A stretch of 64,000 nt of DNA from Ruminococcus sp. (GTDB lineage: Bacteria > Bacillota_A > Clostridia > Oscillospirales > Ruminococcaceae): the NCBI RefSeq assembly GCF_024684275.1, contig NZ_JAIKXF010000010.1, positions 62,001-126,000 of the forward strand, read 5' to 3'. Positions 42,302 to 49,755 of this stretch are shown here, piece by piece. The position numbers and the translations under genes were made by a program. The notes beneath the pieces are model-generated. The model saw only the letters and a list, made by a program, of their open reading frames with translations. It was not told where the DNA came from and searched no databases. Each line of letters opens with the position of its first letter. The first letter of the stretch is position 1.

Positions 42302-43339
42302 ATGTCTTTGAGAAAAAATCTTTTTTTCACTGTAATTGCCGCTGTTTCAATGCTTTATGGCTGCACAAATAATTCAAAAAGTGATAAGAACATTTCGGTA
42401 ACGCGTGATGTGTTTGCGATGGATACATATATGAATCTAAAAGCCTATGGAAAGAATGGAGAATCAGCTATCGATGAAGCTGAAAAACGTATCTATGAGC
42501 TTGAAAATGAGCTTTCAGCAACTTTACAGACCAGTGATATATGGAAAATAAATCATGCTTGCGGAGCAGAAACCGCGATAAACGATGATACAGCTTTACT
42601 TATTGCTAAAGCCTTAGATATTGGCGAAAGTACTCATGGAGCGCTTGATATAACAATTTTCCCTGTTTTAAAGGAATGGGGGTTCACGACAGGTAAGTAT
42701 CATATTCCAAATAATTCCAAGATCGACAGTTTGCTTGAAAACGTCGATTACAGCAAGATAAAACTCGTAGAGAACAACGTTTCTATCCCTGAGAGTTCGG
42801 AAATAGATCTCGGTGCTCTTGCAAAGGGCTATACCGGCGATGAAATAATGAAAATATTCAGATCATACAATATTGATTCAGCGATTGTAAGTCTTGGCGG
42901 TAATGTTCAGGCTTTAGGCAGTAAGCCCGACGGCAGCAGCTGGAAAGTAGCGGTTCGTGATCCATATTCCCCCGAAATGGATATGTGTGTTGTAGAAGTA
43001 AATAACAAGGCAGTTATAACCTCCGGAAATTATGAGCGATTATTTACAGGAGATGACGGCAGCAGATACTGGCACATAATTGATCCTGCTGACGGGTATC
43101 CTGCGGATAATGGTTTTGTATCAGTAACAGTTATCGGCGAAAATGGTCTGAACTGCGACTGCCTTTCGACTGCGATTTTTGTTGCTGGTTTGGGCGGATA
43201 TAAGGATATTATCAAGGATTATCCAAGCTATGATTTTGTCTTTGTGACAGATGATAAAAAAATACTTTATACCAGTGGAATTACAGATAAATTCCAAAAC
43301 ATCAGCTCAATGACTGCCGAGGTGATAAATATTGACTAA
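42302..43339 (+). CDS. apbE: FAD:protein FMN transferase (ApbE), lipoprotein
   Basis: Extracytoplasmic enzyme that attaches FMN to Thr/Ser of target proteins. A lipoprotein signal (AAVSMLYGC, lipobox LYGC near residue 20) precedes the ApbE domain, with the conserved GALAKGYTGDEI and VSLGGNVQALGSKPDG segments and ITSGNYERLF. The frame opens 19 codons upstream, but AGGAG places the start at 42302 (345 residues). The next two genes overlap or abut it. The set ApbE, NusG-II protein, Gx transporter recurs in flavin-based extracytosolic electron-transfer loci (family knowledge). No flavinylated target with an FMN-binding motif is seen in the window. Confidence 0.93.
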   Translation: MSLRKNLFFTVIAAVSMLYGCTNNSKSDKNISVTRDVFAMDTYMNLKAYGKNGESAIDEAEKRIYELENELSATLQTSDIWKINHACGAETAINDDTALLIAKALDIGESTHGALDITIFPVLKEWGFTTGKYHIPNNSKIDSLLENVDYSKIKLVENNVSIPESSEIDLGALAKGYTGDEIMKIFRSYNIDSAIVSLGGNVQALGSKPDGSSWKVAVRDPYSPEMDMCVVEVNNKAVITSGNYERLFTGDDGSRYWHIIDPADGYPADNGFVSVTVIGENGLNCDCLSTAIFVAGLGGYKDIIKDYPSYDFVFVTDDKKILYTSGITDKFQNISSMTAEVINID

Positions 43340-43688
43340 GACATTTAAGCTGCTTATAGCGGCGATAGCATTAATTTTTACTGCGTCTGTTATAGCAATA
43401 ATTCTCGGAATGAAAAAGTCGGACAGTACTGATGTAGAGATCGTTCAGAATAACAAGATAATTTACAGATTAGATTTGTCAAAGGAAGAAAACAGAACCA
43501 TCCGCGTCAAAAGCTCAGACGGAGGCTGGAATGATATTAAGATCGAAAACGGCGAAATATCGATCATAGATGCTGATTGTCCTGACAAGACCTGCGTAAA
43601 AACCGGGATACTGCGCTCTGAAAGCGTTCCAATTGTTTGCCTGCCTCATAAGCTCGTTATCAGATTTGCAGATAGGGAGAACAAATAG
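43332..43688 (+). CDS. NusG domain II-containing membrane-anchored protein (EetA-like)
   Basis: A 118-residue protein with one N-terminal membrane anchor (about 6-26) and an extracytoplasmic NusG domain II (PF07009-type) with the pattern WNDIKIENGEISIIDADCPDKTC and a second cysteine in the SVPIVCLPHKL strand. The two Cys could form a disulfide. Start is a TTG (43332) overlapping the end of apbE, with GAGGTG upstream. Proteins of this type pair with Gx transporters and ApbE; in Listeria the pair is called EetA/EetB. The name here is by context. Confidence 0.82.
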   Translation: MTKTFKLLIAAIALIFTASVIAIILGMKKSDSTDVEIVQNNKIIYRLDLSKEENRTIRVKSSDGGWNDIKIENGEISIIDADCPDKTCVKTGILRSESVPIVCLPHKLVIRFADRENK

Positions 43689-43689
43689 T

Positions 43690-44190
43690 ATGAAAGCTCG
43701 AAAAATTGCCAGACTTGCGCTTTTGACAGCAATTGCTCTCATTATATTTATTATTGAACTGCAAATCCCGAATATTATCCCGATACCGGGGGTAAAGCTT
43801 GGACTTGCTAATATTGTCACAGTATATTCTGTTTATAAATATTCTGCAAAAGAAACAGCCGCAATAGTTATAATAAGAGTAATTCTCGGTGCTATTTTCG
43901 GAGGAAATATTGCTGCAATAATGTACAGTATGTCTGGAGCATTGCTGTGCCTTGCAGGTATGCTTCTGATAAAAAGAATAGTTCCGCTCAATTATATCTG
44001 GGTGAGCAGTATTTTAGGCGCGATATTGCATAATACGGGACAAATGATTGTTGCTGTAATTGTTATGCGTTCATTTGCTGTCATTTCCGTTTATCCGTTT
44101 TTGCTTGTTTCGGGCTGTATTGCAGGAGCTTTTACAGGATTATGTGCTCAATTCCTTATCAAAAGAGGAAGTCTGGAAAAAACGATTTGA
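43690..44190 (+). CDS. Gx transporter family membrane protein (EetB-like)
   Basis: A 166-residue, hydrophobic protein with about five membrane segments. It was formerly annotated as heptaprenyl diphosphate synthase component I and belongs to a superfamily close to ECF transporter S components. The segment PNIIPIPGVKLGLANIVT is the family signature. GGGAGA sets the ATG at 43690, one base after the NusG-II stop. A role in moving a flavin or quinone-type substrate for the ApbE system is likely by association but unproven. Confidence 0.85.
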   Translation: MKARKIARLALLTAIALIIFIIELQIPNIIPIPGVKLGLANIVTVYSVYKYSAKETAAIVIIRVILGAIFGGNIAAIMYSMSGALLCLAGMLLIKRIVPLNYIWVSSILGAILHNTGQMIVAVIVMRSFAVISVYPFLLVSGCIAGAFTGLCAQFLIKRGSLEKTI

Positions 44191-44212
44191 AATCACATTT
44201 GGAATCAACTAT

Positions 44213-44240
44213 AAGCAGCGCGGAGCCCGCGCTGCTTTTT
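44213..44240 (+). terminator. Terminator of the ApbE operon
   Basis: AAGCAGCGCGG (44213-44223), 3-base loop, CCGCGCTGCTT (44227-44237), then TTT. It overlaps the start of repeat copy B. Confidence 0.9.
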
Positions 44241-44311
44241 CGCGCTGAAGTAAATATCCGCACCACTTTTTTGCTGCGATTGTTGCTATTTTCTAAATTA
44301 TATGCTATAAT
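44232..44311 (+). repeat. Dispersed promoter-bearing repeat, copy B
   Basis: Matches 204-281 (minus strand) over about 80 bases, including CTGCTTTTTCGCGCT, the CGCACCACTTTT block and the TTGCTATTTT...TATAAT promoter. It lies between a terminator and the gene at 44330. Confidence 0.65.
44283..44311 (+). promoter_or_regulatory. Promoter of the small gene at 44330
   Basis: TTGCTA (44283-44288), 17 bases, TATAAT (44306-44311). Confidence 0.75.
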
Positions 44312-44329
44312 ACAATAGAGGTGAAAAAA

Positions 44330-44557
44330 ATGAATCCAATGAATCTGCTAAAGCTGAAATCTCTTCTCGACAGATTTAAAGAAAATCACCCAAAGGTACC
44401 GCTTTTTTTCAAGGCAGCCGTTGGTTCGGTAAGAGAGGGAAGTATAATAGAAATTAAGGTCATTCCTCCTGAAGCCGACAGCAAGACTATAATAACAAAT
44501 CTGAAGGTGAATTCCGAAGATATAGCATTATTTGAAGAACTCAAAGATATTACATAA
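44330..44557 (+). CDS. Small hypothetical protein, 75 aa
   Basis: A soluble, basic-start protein (MNPMNLLKLKSLLDRFKENHPKV) with an alternating, beta-rich middle (GSIIEIKVIPPE) and an acidic helix at the end. GAGGTG is placed correctly for the ATG at 44330, not for the GTG at 44321, which is part of the RBS itself. It has its own promoter, within a repeat that also precedes the left-edge gene, and is convergent with cobO. I do not recognise the family. Confidence 0.68.
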   Translation: MNPMNLLKLKSLLDRFKENHPKVPLFFKAAVGSVREGSIIEIKVIPPEADSKTIITNLKVNSEDIALFEELKDIT

Positions 44558-44558
44558 G

Positions 44559-44588
44559 AAAAACTGCCGCATGACCGCGGCAGTTTTT
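44559..44588. terminator. Bidirectional terminator between the 75-aa gene and cobO
   Basis: Twelve-base arms AAAAACTGCCGC (44559-44570) and GCGGCAGTTTTT (44577-44588); T runs on both strands. Confidence 0.85.
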
Positions 44589-45102
44589 AGTATTCTATGC
44601 CTTTTCTTGCTGAAACGCCTTTAGTGTAAGGGTGTTTTACTGCTGTCATTTCTGTAATATAATCGGCAGCAGCCTTCAGCTTTTCCGTTGGAGCACGTCC
44701 TGTCATTACGACTTCGCCTTTACTTATAACATTGTCAATAAAATAGTCAGCATATTCGATATCTATCAGCTTTTTGTTATATGCATCAAGGAATTCGTCA
44801 AGTATAAGCAGCTTGACTTCACCCTTTAAAAGTAATTCGGCAGCTCTTTTGAGCATTACGGTGTGCTGATGTGAAACGTCTTTGAGCTCCTGCTCATTCA
44901 TTGCAAAAGTAAATTTATTGCATTTATCACAGACAAATACTTTGATGTTATCTGTATTATTTAAAACATTTATTTCGGATGAAGTTCCGTTTTTTAAAAA
45001 CTGAAAGAATGCAGTTTTCATTCCTGCGCCGCTTGCACGCACAGACAAACCGACAGCAGCTGTTGTTTTGCCTTTTCCGTTTCCGCAGTAAATATGCAAC
45101 AT
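44587..45102 (-). CDS. cobO: Corrinoid adenosyltransferase (CobO/BtuR)
   Basis: Transfers the adenosyl group of ATP to Co(I) corrinoids to make adenosylcobalamin. The 171 residues begin with the P-loop GNGKGKTT (7-14) and include LLILDEFLDAYN, the Walker B-like region, and TGRAPTEKLKAAADYITEM, as in CobO/CobA/BtuR. GAGGTGATG precedes the ATG. It stands alone, without other cobalamin genes nearby, which fits salvage of exogenous corrinoids. No cobalamin riboswitch is visible in the 120-base upstream region. Confidence 0.92.
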   Translation of the reverse strand: MLHIYCGNGKGKTTAAVGLSVRASGAGMKTAFFQFLKNGTSSEINVLNNTDNIKVFVCDKCNKFTFAMNEQELKDVSHQHTVMLKRAAELLLKGEVKLLILDEFLDAYNKKLIDIEYADYFIDNVISKGEVVMTGRAPTEKLKAAADYITEMTAVKHPYTKGVSARKGIEY

Positions 45103-45162
45103 ATTTCATCACCTCATATATATTATATCATTTTACAGTATGATTTGCAACTTCAAAATTTC

Positions 45163-45191
45163 TTGACAATGCCTTTGTTTCGTAATATAAT
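45163..45191 (+). promoter_or_regulatory. Perfect sigma-A promoter of the HAD gene
   Basis: TTGACA (45163-45168), 17 bases, TATAAT (45186-45191). Confidence 0.85.
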
Positions 45192-45223
45192 GATTATTGT
45201 TAATTGATAAGGAGTGTTTTTTG

Positions 45224-46012
45224 ATGAGATCAATAATATTTTTTGATATAGACGGAACTCTTGTGACCGAGGACGCAAGAGCAATAATTCCGCAAAGCAC
45301 CTGTGAAGCTATAAAGCTTACGCGACAGAAAGGGAATCTCACTTTTATAAATTCAGGAAGAACCGCATTTAACATAAGCAGCAGAGTCAAGGAGCTTGGA
45401 TTTGACGGCTATATCTGCGGCTGCGGAACATATATCGAATATAACGGAGAAGTGATTTTTTCAAGAACTATCCCACAGATAGAGTGCAGAAATATAGCTG
45501 AACTGATGAGAAAATGCAATGTAACTCCGGTGTATGAGCATTCAGAAGGCTATTTCTTCGATGATAAAGCTCCTATAACAGACGGACTTAAAGAATTTAT
45601 GGAAGTATTTGTTGATTCGGGAATAGACATAAGCGGCAGAGTAGAGGACTATAATTTTGGATTTGATAAATTCGTTATTTGGGTAAATCCTGACAGTGAC
45701 ATGGAGCTTTTCAGACGTGAAGTTGGGAAAAGCTTCTCGATAATAGACCGTGGCGGCGGATTTTACGAAAATGTTCCTCTCGGATACTCAAAAGCAACGG
45801 GGATAGAAATGGTGCTGAATAAACTTGGCATATCGATCAATAATGCCTATGCAATTGGAGACAGCATGAATGACCTTCCTATGCTTGAGGCAGTACCTAA
45901 CAGTATTGCAATGGGCGGAGCTGAGAGGATATATCCCTATGTTAAATATATAACAAGTAATATTGAAGAAGACGGCATAAAAAACGCGTTGTTACATTTT
46001 AATTTGATATAA
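45224..46012 (+). CDS. Cof-type HAD hydrolase
   Basis: Soluble phosphatase of the haloacid dehalogenase superfamily, class IIB (Cof). Motif I is FFDIDGTL with the nucleophile Asp and acid/base Asp; motif II lies in FINSGRT; motif III/IV in AIGDSMNDLPMLEA. The cap domain sits between II and III. AAGGAG places the start at 45224 (262 residues). Cof proteins act on sugar phosphates, nucleotides or cofactors such as FMN; the substrate is unknown. It is monocistronic. Confidence 0.9.
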   Translation: MRSIIFFDIDGTLVTEDARAIIPQSTCEAIKLTRQKGNLTFINSGRTAFNISSRVKELGFDGYICGCGTYIEYNGEVIFSRTIPQIECRNIAELMRKCNVTPVYEHSEGYFFDDKAPITDGLKEFMEVFVDSGIDISGRVEDYNFGFDKFVIWVNPDSDMELFRREVGKSFSIIDRGGGFYENVPLGYSKATGIEMVLNKLGISINNAYAIGDSMNDLPMLEAVPNSIAMGGAERIYPYVKYITSNIEEDGIKNALLHFNLI

Positions 46013-46096
46013 CTTTATGTATATTTACTGTGCAATAATTGCTGTTTTATTCAAATATTGCGCTTTTGTGTTGCGCTTTTTTGGATTTTATACTTA

Positions 46097-46125
46097 TTGA
46101 AAAATACTATTCATCATGATATAAT
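46097..46125 (+). promoter_or_regulatory. Promoter of the PPi-phosphofructokinase gene
   Basis: TTGAAA (46097-46102), 17 bases, TATAAT (46120-46125). Confidence 0.7.
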
Positions 46126-46175
46126 ATAATTAAAGCCATAAGGCTAATATTATGGGAGGGACGACTTAGCATATC

Positions 46176-47414
46176 ATGCTGGGTCAAGATACAAATATGA
46201 ATATTGCAGTTGCACAGTCAGGAGGTCCGACCTGCGCGATAAATGCATCTTTGGCAGGTGTTTTCAATGCAGGTAAAAAATCCGACAAGATCAATAAGAT
46301 CTTCGGCGTTCTCAACGGTATAGAAGGTATCATCAATGACCAGATGGTCGATCTTTCCGAAAAAATAGACAGCGATGTAAGCTATCAGCTGCTTCTCAGA
46401 ACACCATCTGCCGTTCTCGGTTCATGCAGAAAAAAGCTGCCGAGCTATAAAGAAAGCACTGAGATATACGAAAAGATCACAGCTGTGCTTCGCTGGCGTG
46501 ATATAGGTTTATTTTTCTATATCGGCGGCAACGATTCTATGGATACTGTTGCCAAGTATTCAGAGTATCTTCAAGCAAACAATATAGATGATATAAAAAT
46601 AATAGGTATCCCCAAAACAATTGATAATGACCTCTGTGAAACAGACCACTCACCGGGATTCGGTTCGGCTGCTAAATATGTAGCTGCTACTGTTCAGGAG
46701 ATAACCCGCGACAGTAATGTTTACAGTATACCGTCGGTAACGATTATAGAGACAATGGGACGTCATGCAGGCTGGCTCGCTGCTGCTTCATGCTGTATAA
46801 GAGCAAACGGGGAGAGCGCACCTCATCTGGTATATTTACCTGAAACAACATTCAGCATCGAGGGCTTTCTCAAAGATGTCAAGGAGCAGATGAAAAAACA
46901 CCGTGCAGTTATCGTTGTTGTATCCGAAGGAGTAAAGACTGCTGAGGGCAAATTTGCCGCTGAGGAATATCAGTCAGGTCAGAAGGACGTATTTGGTCAC
47001 AGCTATCTTGCCGGTATCGGAAAATTTCTCGAAAAACTTGTTGGCGCTGAGATAGGCTGCAAGGTTCGTTCAATAGAGCTGAACGTTATGCAGAGATGCA
47101 GTTCTCATATCGCTTCACTTGAGGATATACAATCAGCTGAAGCAATAGGAATGGCAGCTGTTAATGCAGGGCTTGAAGGAAAATCAGGCTGTATGATGAC
47201 GTTTGTAAGAGAATCAAATATGCCATACAGCTACAGGATCGATACAGTAGACGCAGCAAAGGCTGCTAATACTGAAAAATTCTTTCCTCGCGAATGGATA
47301 AATGAAGAAGGCAACAATGTTCTTCCGCCGGCATATGATTATCTAATGCCGCTTATACAGGGCGAACTTCATGCAATCATGAAAAATGGTATGCCGCTTA
47401 ATTTTGTAATATAA
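46176..47414 (+). CDS. pfp: Diphosphate--fructose-6-phosphate 1-phosphotransferase (PPi-PFK)
   Basis: Phosphofructokinase that uses pyrophosphate rather than ATP, so the step is reversible. The diagnostic residues are visible: Asp in GGNDS (117-121) where ATP enzymes have Gly, and Lys in PKTIDND (146-152) where ATP enzymes have Gly. The substrate motif MGRHAGW is also present. The 412-residue length fits the PPi-dependent group. GGGAGGG lies 15 bases before the first ATG (46176), rather far; a second ATG at 46197 is even further, so I keep the first. It is monocistronic with its own terminator. Confidence 0.92.
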   Translation: MLGQDTNMNIAVAQSGGPTCAINASLAGVFNAGKKSDKINKIFGVLNGIEGIINDQMVDLSEKIDSDVSYQLLLRTPSAVLGSCRKKLPSYKESTEIYEKITAVLRWRDIGLFFYIGGNDSMDTVAKYSEYLQANNIDDIKIIGIPKTIDNDLCETDHSPGFGSAAKYVAATVQEITRDSNVYSIPSVTIIETMGRHAGWLAAASCCIRANGESAPHLVYLPETTFSIEGFLKDVKEQMKKHRAVIVVVSEGVKTAEGKFAAEEYQSGQKDVFGHSYLAGIGKFLEKLVGAEIGCKVRSIELNVMQRCSSHIASLEDIQSAEAIGMAAVNAGLEGKSGCMMTFVRESNMPYSYRIDTVDAAKAANTEKFFPREWINEEGNNVLPPAYDYLMPLIQGELHAIMKNGMPLNFVI

Positions 47415-47420
47415 TATATT

Positions 47421-47449
47421 ATCCTCGGAGCGATCCGAGGATTTTTATT
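47421..47449 (+). terminator. Terminator of the PPi-PFK gene
   Basis: ATCCTCGGA (47421-47429), loop GCGA, TCCGAGGAT (47434-47442), then TTTTATTT. Confidence 0.9.
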
Positions 47450-47538
47450 TTAGCATGGCAAAATATACTTTTTTTACCTTTGAGGCACATATATTTTGTA
47501 TCAAGAAGAAAAACTGCATCGCCCGAGTATAGGTTATA

Positions 47539-47567
47539 TTGACAAATTAACACCATAGTGGTATAAT
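47539..47567 (+). promoter_or_regulatory. Promoter of the GSIII gene with a small palindrome in the spacer
   Basis: TTGACA (47539-47544), 17 bases, TATAAT (47562-47567). ACCA-TAG-TGGT (about 47552-47562) sits in the spacer. The leader also has a GAGC/GCTC hairpin just before the RBS. Confidence 0.75.
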
Positions 47568-47625
47568 TGATTAATATAATGGAGTATTGTATTTAGGAGC
47601 GTTAATGCTCTGAGGAGGAAAGAAT

Positions 47626-49722
47626 ATGTCAGTTAATATCCCCGAGATTTTTGCCTGCAATGTCTTTAACGAGGAAGTAATGAAAACAAGACTTCCTAAA
47701 AATGTTTACAAGGCATTAAAAAGAACAATGCAGAACAATGAGCCCCTTGCAGATATGGAAACAGCAGATGTAGTTGCTAATACTATAAAGGAATGGGCTA
47801 TTGAAAGAGGCGCCACACATTATACCCACTGGTTTCAGCCAATGACAGGTTCTACAGCTGAAAAGCACGATTGCTTTATTAATCCGGCTCCTAATGGTAT
47901 GGCTATCATGGAGTTCTCAGGTAAAGCCCTTGTAAAAGGCGAACCGGATGCTTCATCATTCCCATCAGGCGGACTCAGAAGAACAAGCTCGGCAAGGGGA
48001 TATACCGCATGGGATCCTACTTCATACTGCTTTGTAAAAGAGGGGAGCCTCTATATTCCTACCGTATTTGTATCATATACAGGCGAAGTTCTTGATAAAA
48101 AGACTCCGCTTCTCCGTTCAATGCAGGCTCTCAGCAAGACAGCAGTGCGCTTCCTAAAGCTTTTCGGAAATGATAAGGTTACAAGAGTTACTTCTACTGT
48201 CGGTGCAGAACAGGAATATTTTCTTATAGATAAGAAGAAATTTGATCAGCGTGAGGATCTTATCCTTACAGGCAGAACTTTGTTTGGTGCAAAGCCGCCA
48301 AAGGGACAGGATCTTGATGATCAGTATTTCGCAAATCTTCGCCCGAGAATAGCTGCTTATATGGCTGACCTTGACGAAGAACTCTGGAAGCTTGGCATCT
48401 ACTCCAAGACCAAGCACAACGAGGTCGCTCCTGCCCAGCATGAAATGGCACCTATTTTTACTACTTCCAATCTTGGTACAGATCAGAACGAGCTTGCTAT
48501 GGAGGTAATGGAGAAAGTCGCTTTAAAGCACGGTCTTGTATGCCTTCTTCACGAAAAGCCTTTTGAGGGTGTAAATGGCTCAGGTAAACATAATAACTGG
48601 TCTATGTCTACAAATGATGGTCAGAATCTTCTTGATCCGGGCGATACTCCAATGGATAATCTTCAGTTTCTTACAATACTCTGTGCACTTATCAAGGGTG
48701 TTGACGAGTATGCCGATCTTATGAGGCTTTCTGCTGCTTCAGCAGGCAACGACCACAGACTTGGTGCTGACGAGGCTCCTCCTGCGATCGTTTCAATGTT
48801 CCTCGGTGAAGAGCTTGAGGCTGTATTACAGGCTATTGAGGACGACGGCGAATATAAGACAAAGACACGTACATTCAAGATAGGCGTTGACGCTCTTCCT
48901 TCGTTCCCAAAGGACTCCACCGACAGAAACAGAACATCACCATTTGCATTTACAGGAAACCGTTTTGAGTTCAGAATGGTCGGTTCTTCCGATAACATTG
49001 CTTGCCCTAATGTTCTTCTCAACACTATCGTGTGTGAGGAGCTTAGCCAGTTCACCGAGATACTTGAACCATTCAAGGGCAAGGATAACTTTGATGCAGA
49101 GGTAAGAAAGCTTCTCAAGAGCGTTCTCAAAGATCACAGAAGGATCATTTTCAACGGTGACGGATACTCTGCAGAATGGGTCAAGGAAGCAGAAAAGAGA
49201 GGACTTCCTAACTACGCTTCTACTGTTGACTGTATGCCTCACTATACAGACGAAAAGAATATTCGTATTTTCCGTAAATTTGAAATATACAATCAGAATG
49301 AGGTAGCTGCAAGAACTGAAATTCATCTTGAGAAATATTCCAAGACAGTACGTATTGAGGCTCGTACTATGGTGGAAATGGCAAGAAAGCAGCTTCTTCC
49401 TGCAACTATGGAGCACGTTCAGAATCTTTGTGAGGCTATCGCTACAAAGAAACAGATAGGATTCACAAGCAACACAGATGAAAAGATCGCTAAGAAGCTC
49501 AACGAGCTTGCTGACCGCTTCTATGATTCGATAGAGCGTCTTGAAGCACGTATTGCTGAGGCTAACGCTGTTAAGGAGATACAGGCTCAGGCTGAATTCT
49601 TCCATGATAAGGTTCTTGCTGAAATGGATATCATGAGAAGCATTGCAGACGAGATAGAGCTCAATATGCCAGCTTCAAAGTGGCCTATTCCTGCATATTC
49701 AGAAATTATTTACAACGTATAA
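47626..49722 (+). CDS. glnN: Glutamine synthetase type III
   Basis: ATP-dependent ammonia assimilation into glutamine by the large GSIII form, typical of Bacteroides, Ruminococcus and relatives. The 698 residues begin with the GSIII N-terminal domain (RLPKNVYKALKRTM, THYTHWFQPMTGSTAEKHD) and contain the catalytic signatures GAEQEYFLID, NGSGKHNNWSMS (ammonia/glutamate region) and RTSPFAFTGNRFEFRM. A C-terminal helical extension ends with PIPAYSEIIYNV. GAGGAGG precedes the ATG. It is monocistronic. No PII or other nitrogen regulators lie next to it; control may be by the spacer palindrome or the leader hairpin (inference). Confidence 0.96.
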   Translation: MSVNIPEIFACNVFNEEVMKTRLPKNVYKALKRTMQNNEPLADMETADVVANTIKEWAIERGATHYTHWFQPMTGSTAEKHDCFINPAPNGMAIMEFSGKALVKGEPDASSFPSGGLRRTSSARGYTAWDPTSYCFVKEGSLYIPTVFVSYTGEVLDKKTPLLRSMQALSKTAVRFLKLFGNDKVTRVTSTVGAEQEYFLIDKKKFDQREDLILTGRTLFGAKPPKGQDLDDQYFANLRPRIAAYMADLDEELWKLGIYSKTKHNEVAPAQHEMAPIFTTSNLGTDQNELAMEVMEKVALKHGLVCLLHEKPFEGVNGSGKHNNWSMSTNDGQNLLDPGDTPMDNLQFLTILCALIKGVDEYADLMRLSAASAGNDHRLGADEAPPAIVSMFLGEELEAVLQAIEDDGEYKTKTRTFKIGVDALPSFPKDSTDRNRTSPFAFTGNRFEFRMVGSSDNIACPNVLLNTIVCEELSQFTEILEPFKGKDNFDAEVRKLLKSVLKDHRRIIFNGDGYSAEWVKEAEKRGLPNYASTVDCMPHYTDEKNIRIFRKFEIYNQNEVAARTEIHLEKYSKTVRIEARTMVEMARKQLLPATMEHVQNLCEAIATKKQIGFTSNTDEKIAKKLNELADRFYDSIERLEARIAEANAVKEIQAQAEFFHDKVLAEMDIMRSIADEIELNMPASKWPIPAYSEIIYNV

Positions 49723-49725
49723 TTT

Positions 49726-49751
49726 AAAAGCCGTCCATTTGGACGGCTTTT
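49726..49751. terminator. Bidirectional terminator between GSIII and the anti-sigma-like gene
   Basis: AAAAGCCGTCC (49726-49736), loop ATTT, GGACGGCTTTT (49741-49751), between convergent genes. Confidence 0.9.
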
Positions 49752-49755
49752 AATA

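Noticed and set aside
46060..46085. Tandem GCGCTTTT repeats (TTGCGCTTTT...TTGCGCTTTTTT) after the HAD gene
   Set aside because: They are direct, not inverted, so they do not form a terminator, and two short copies are too few to call a repeat element.
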